Shown here piece by piece: positions 63,150 through 64,000 of a stretch of 64,000 nucleotides of DNA. Below the pieces are notes generated by a model, which saw nothing but the letters and a program-made list of their open reading frames with translations, did not search any database and was not told the origin of the DNA. Source of the stretch: Rhodopila globiformis (GTDB lineage Bacteria > Pseudomonadota > Alphaproteobacteria > Acetobacterales > Acetobacteraceae); the NCBI RefSeq assembly GCF_002937115.1, contig NZ_NHRY01000139.1:1-64000 (forward strand), given 5' to 3'. Position numbers and translations under genes: made by a program. The first letter of the stretch is position 1; every line of letters begins with the position of its first letter.

Positions 63150-64000
63150 CTATTGGTGGTTCGCATAGATGTTTTGCCAAAGCTGCATGAACTCTGCCCG
63201 AAACAGAAAGCCATCAGCATTTTTGAGTTCGTCTTTGAAAAACCCGCGTACAATAGGAAGGAGGGCCCAGCTCTGCCTGTCCGGCTCAATGCACCTGCTC
63301 AAGATCGGATTAATACCGATCTGGCTAATAAGTTGGCTGATAATCTCGAACTCTTGGGCGGAGGCAATGATGTAGGGCATACTCTCAACGATAGAAGCTG
63401 GTACATCGGCCTTCGCCAGCAGCGTGCCGATATGGGCCGTCAGCATTTCGTTGACGCGTGGGCTGATAAAAAACCAGTCCTCTAGCGTCAAGATCAGCGG
63501 GTAAATTGGAAGGCCGTCCGGCTTCCATGAAGTCTGCCTATCGAGACTACGCCGAATATTCTGATAATGCTGCACGATGGCCATGGCCATAATGTTCAGG
63601 TCGCGATCGAGCGGTGCCGTTTCGGAACGGACCTTTGAGCCAACCGTGAGACGCTTCGCCTTCGCCTCTACAAAGAGATGGCCAGTGTGGTCGGAGACCG
63701 TCCAGTCAACGCCGTGCATCTTCCGCTGTCCAACAAAGTAAGGCTCCTCGGGCAGGATGGTGAACCTCGGCGGTTTGCACGTAAGCTTAATAATGTCGCC
63801 CACATAGTCTTGGAAAGACTCGCCGAACGGATTGCTAAACTCCGCGAGGCTCACAAGGTCGTAGAAAATGCCGCCCGACAGCCGTCGCATTAACCACCAT
63901 GGCATAGGGCAGAGAACACGATCAGGAAAGCTCGGGTCAACACTGATTAGGGGCCGTTTCTCGAGTGGATTTTGGCCATATGCCCAATCCTGGTCATAGC
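63150..64000 (-). CDS. Partial gene with a PD-(D/E)XK-like motif, runs off the window
   Basis: An open frame from the window edge to the stop at 63150, at least 283 residues; the true start lies beyond 64000. The frame upstream of the Met at 63905 stays open and protein-like ('YDQDWAYGQNPLEKRPLI', 'VDPSFPDRVLC'). A possible nuclease core is 'HGVDWTVSDHTGHLFVEAKAKR', with Asp followed by Glu-x-Lys. GC is lower than the rest of the window and codon use differs, suggesting transfer. I recognise no family; a restriction or defence-related nuclease is possible but unproven. Confidence 0.7.
   Translation of the reverse strand, partial: YDQDWAYGQNPLEKRPLISVDPSFPDRVLCPMPWWLMRRLSGGIFYDLVSLAEFSNPFGESFQDYVGDIIKLTCKPPRFTILPEEPYFVGQRKMHGVDWTVSDHTGHLFVEAKAKRLTVGSKVRSETAPLDRDLNIMAMAIVQHYQNIRRSLDRQTSWKPDGLPIYPLILTLEDWFFISPRVNEMLTAHIGTLLAKADVPASIVESMPYIIASAQEFEIISQLISQIGINPILSRCIEPDRQSWALLPIVRGFFKDELKNADGFLFRAEFMQLWQNIYANHQ

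Noticed and set aside
1-64000. tRNA genes
   Set aside because: No stretch combining a TψC-loop consensus with a cloverleaf was found; ggttcga-like words fall inside coding genes.

Overview
The window is high-GC DNA that is dense in genes, with alphaproteobacterial features. The block coaX - rnj - DUF1467 gene - proS - lolC - lolD (55138-61851), with a short alphaproteobacterial-type ProlRS, fits the Rhodospirillales, most likely Acetobacteraceae. Codon use, the many MFS, amidohydrolase and Mo-hydroxylase genes, and very abundant long palindromic repeats between genes fit the same group. The taxonomic call is inference. No rRNA, tRNA, CRISPR array, phage gene or intact transposase gene was seen.

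Left part (1-17.7 kb): a ThiF/E1-like plus nitroreductase fusion enzyme; an exported multi-pass membrane protein; a pncA - DUF2147 pair; two small exported proteins; an amidohydrolase coupled to a DUF4387 gene; a MarR - EmrA - EmrB efflux locus split by a BrnT-type toxin-antitoxin pair and repeats; an MNT/HEPN pair whose HEPN gene is frameshifted; and a cation diffusion facilitator fused to a NifX-like domain.

Middle (18-40 kb): metabolic and accessory genes. These are an AlkA-type glycosylase, a creatininase-family amidase, an MHS-family transporter, a lone Mo-hydroxylase large subunit, an isochorismatase-family amidase, an acyl-CoA synthetase, a FAH-family enzyme, a GH5-like glycosidase with a type-I-secretion-like C-terminus, an SDR reductase, a zincin, an FMN monooxygenase, a GNAT enzyme, an AhpD-like protein, and a VWA/MoxR-ATPase pair resembling CoxE/CoxD.

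Signalling block (40.7-54.7 kb): two paralogous CHASE3-PAS hybrid histidine kinases and a CHASE3 chemoreceptor; a LuxR-type regulator translationally coupled to an S1C protease-like protein that has lost all three catalytic residues; and a separate intact S1C/PDZ protease. A GxxExxY-family gene there carries an amber codon at position 5.

Right part (55-64 kb): housekeeping genes (CoaX, RNase J, DUF1467, ProS, LolC, LolD), then a decaying accessory tail. The tail has a ParDE-like pair, a DUF29 C-terminal remnant, an HTH remnant, and a lower-GC gene with a PD-(D/E)XK-like motif that runs off the window.

The most notable feature is the repeat landscape. Several families of 80-190 bp palindromes fill the intergenic gaps. 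Three copies of an exactly 213-bp MITE-like element with about 18-bp inverted ends are flanked by 9-bp direct repeats (GGCTTGTCC or GGCGTGTCC) that follow the target palindrome, and a 469-bp relative has the same end type. One copy sits inside another palindrome, giving a three-layer nest.
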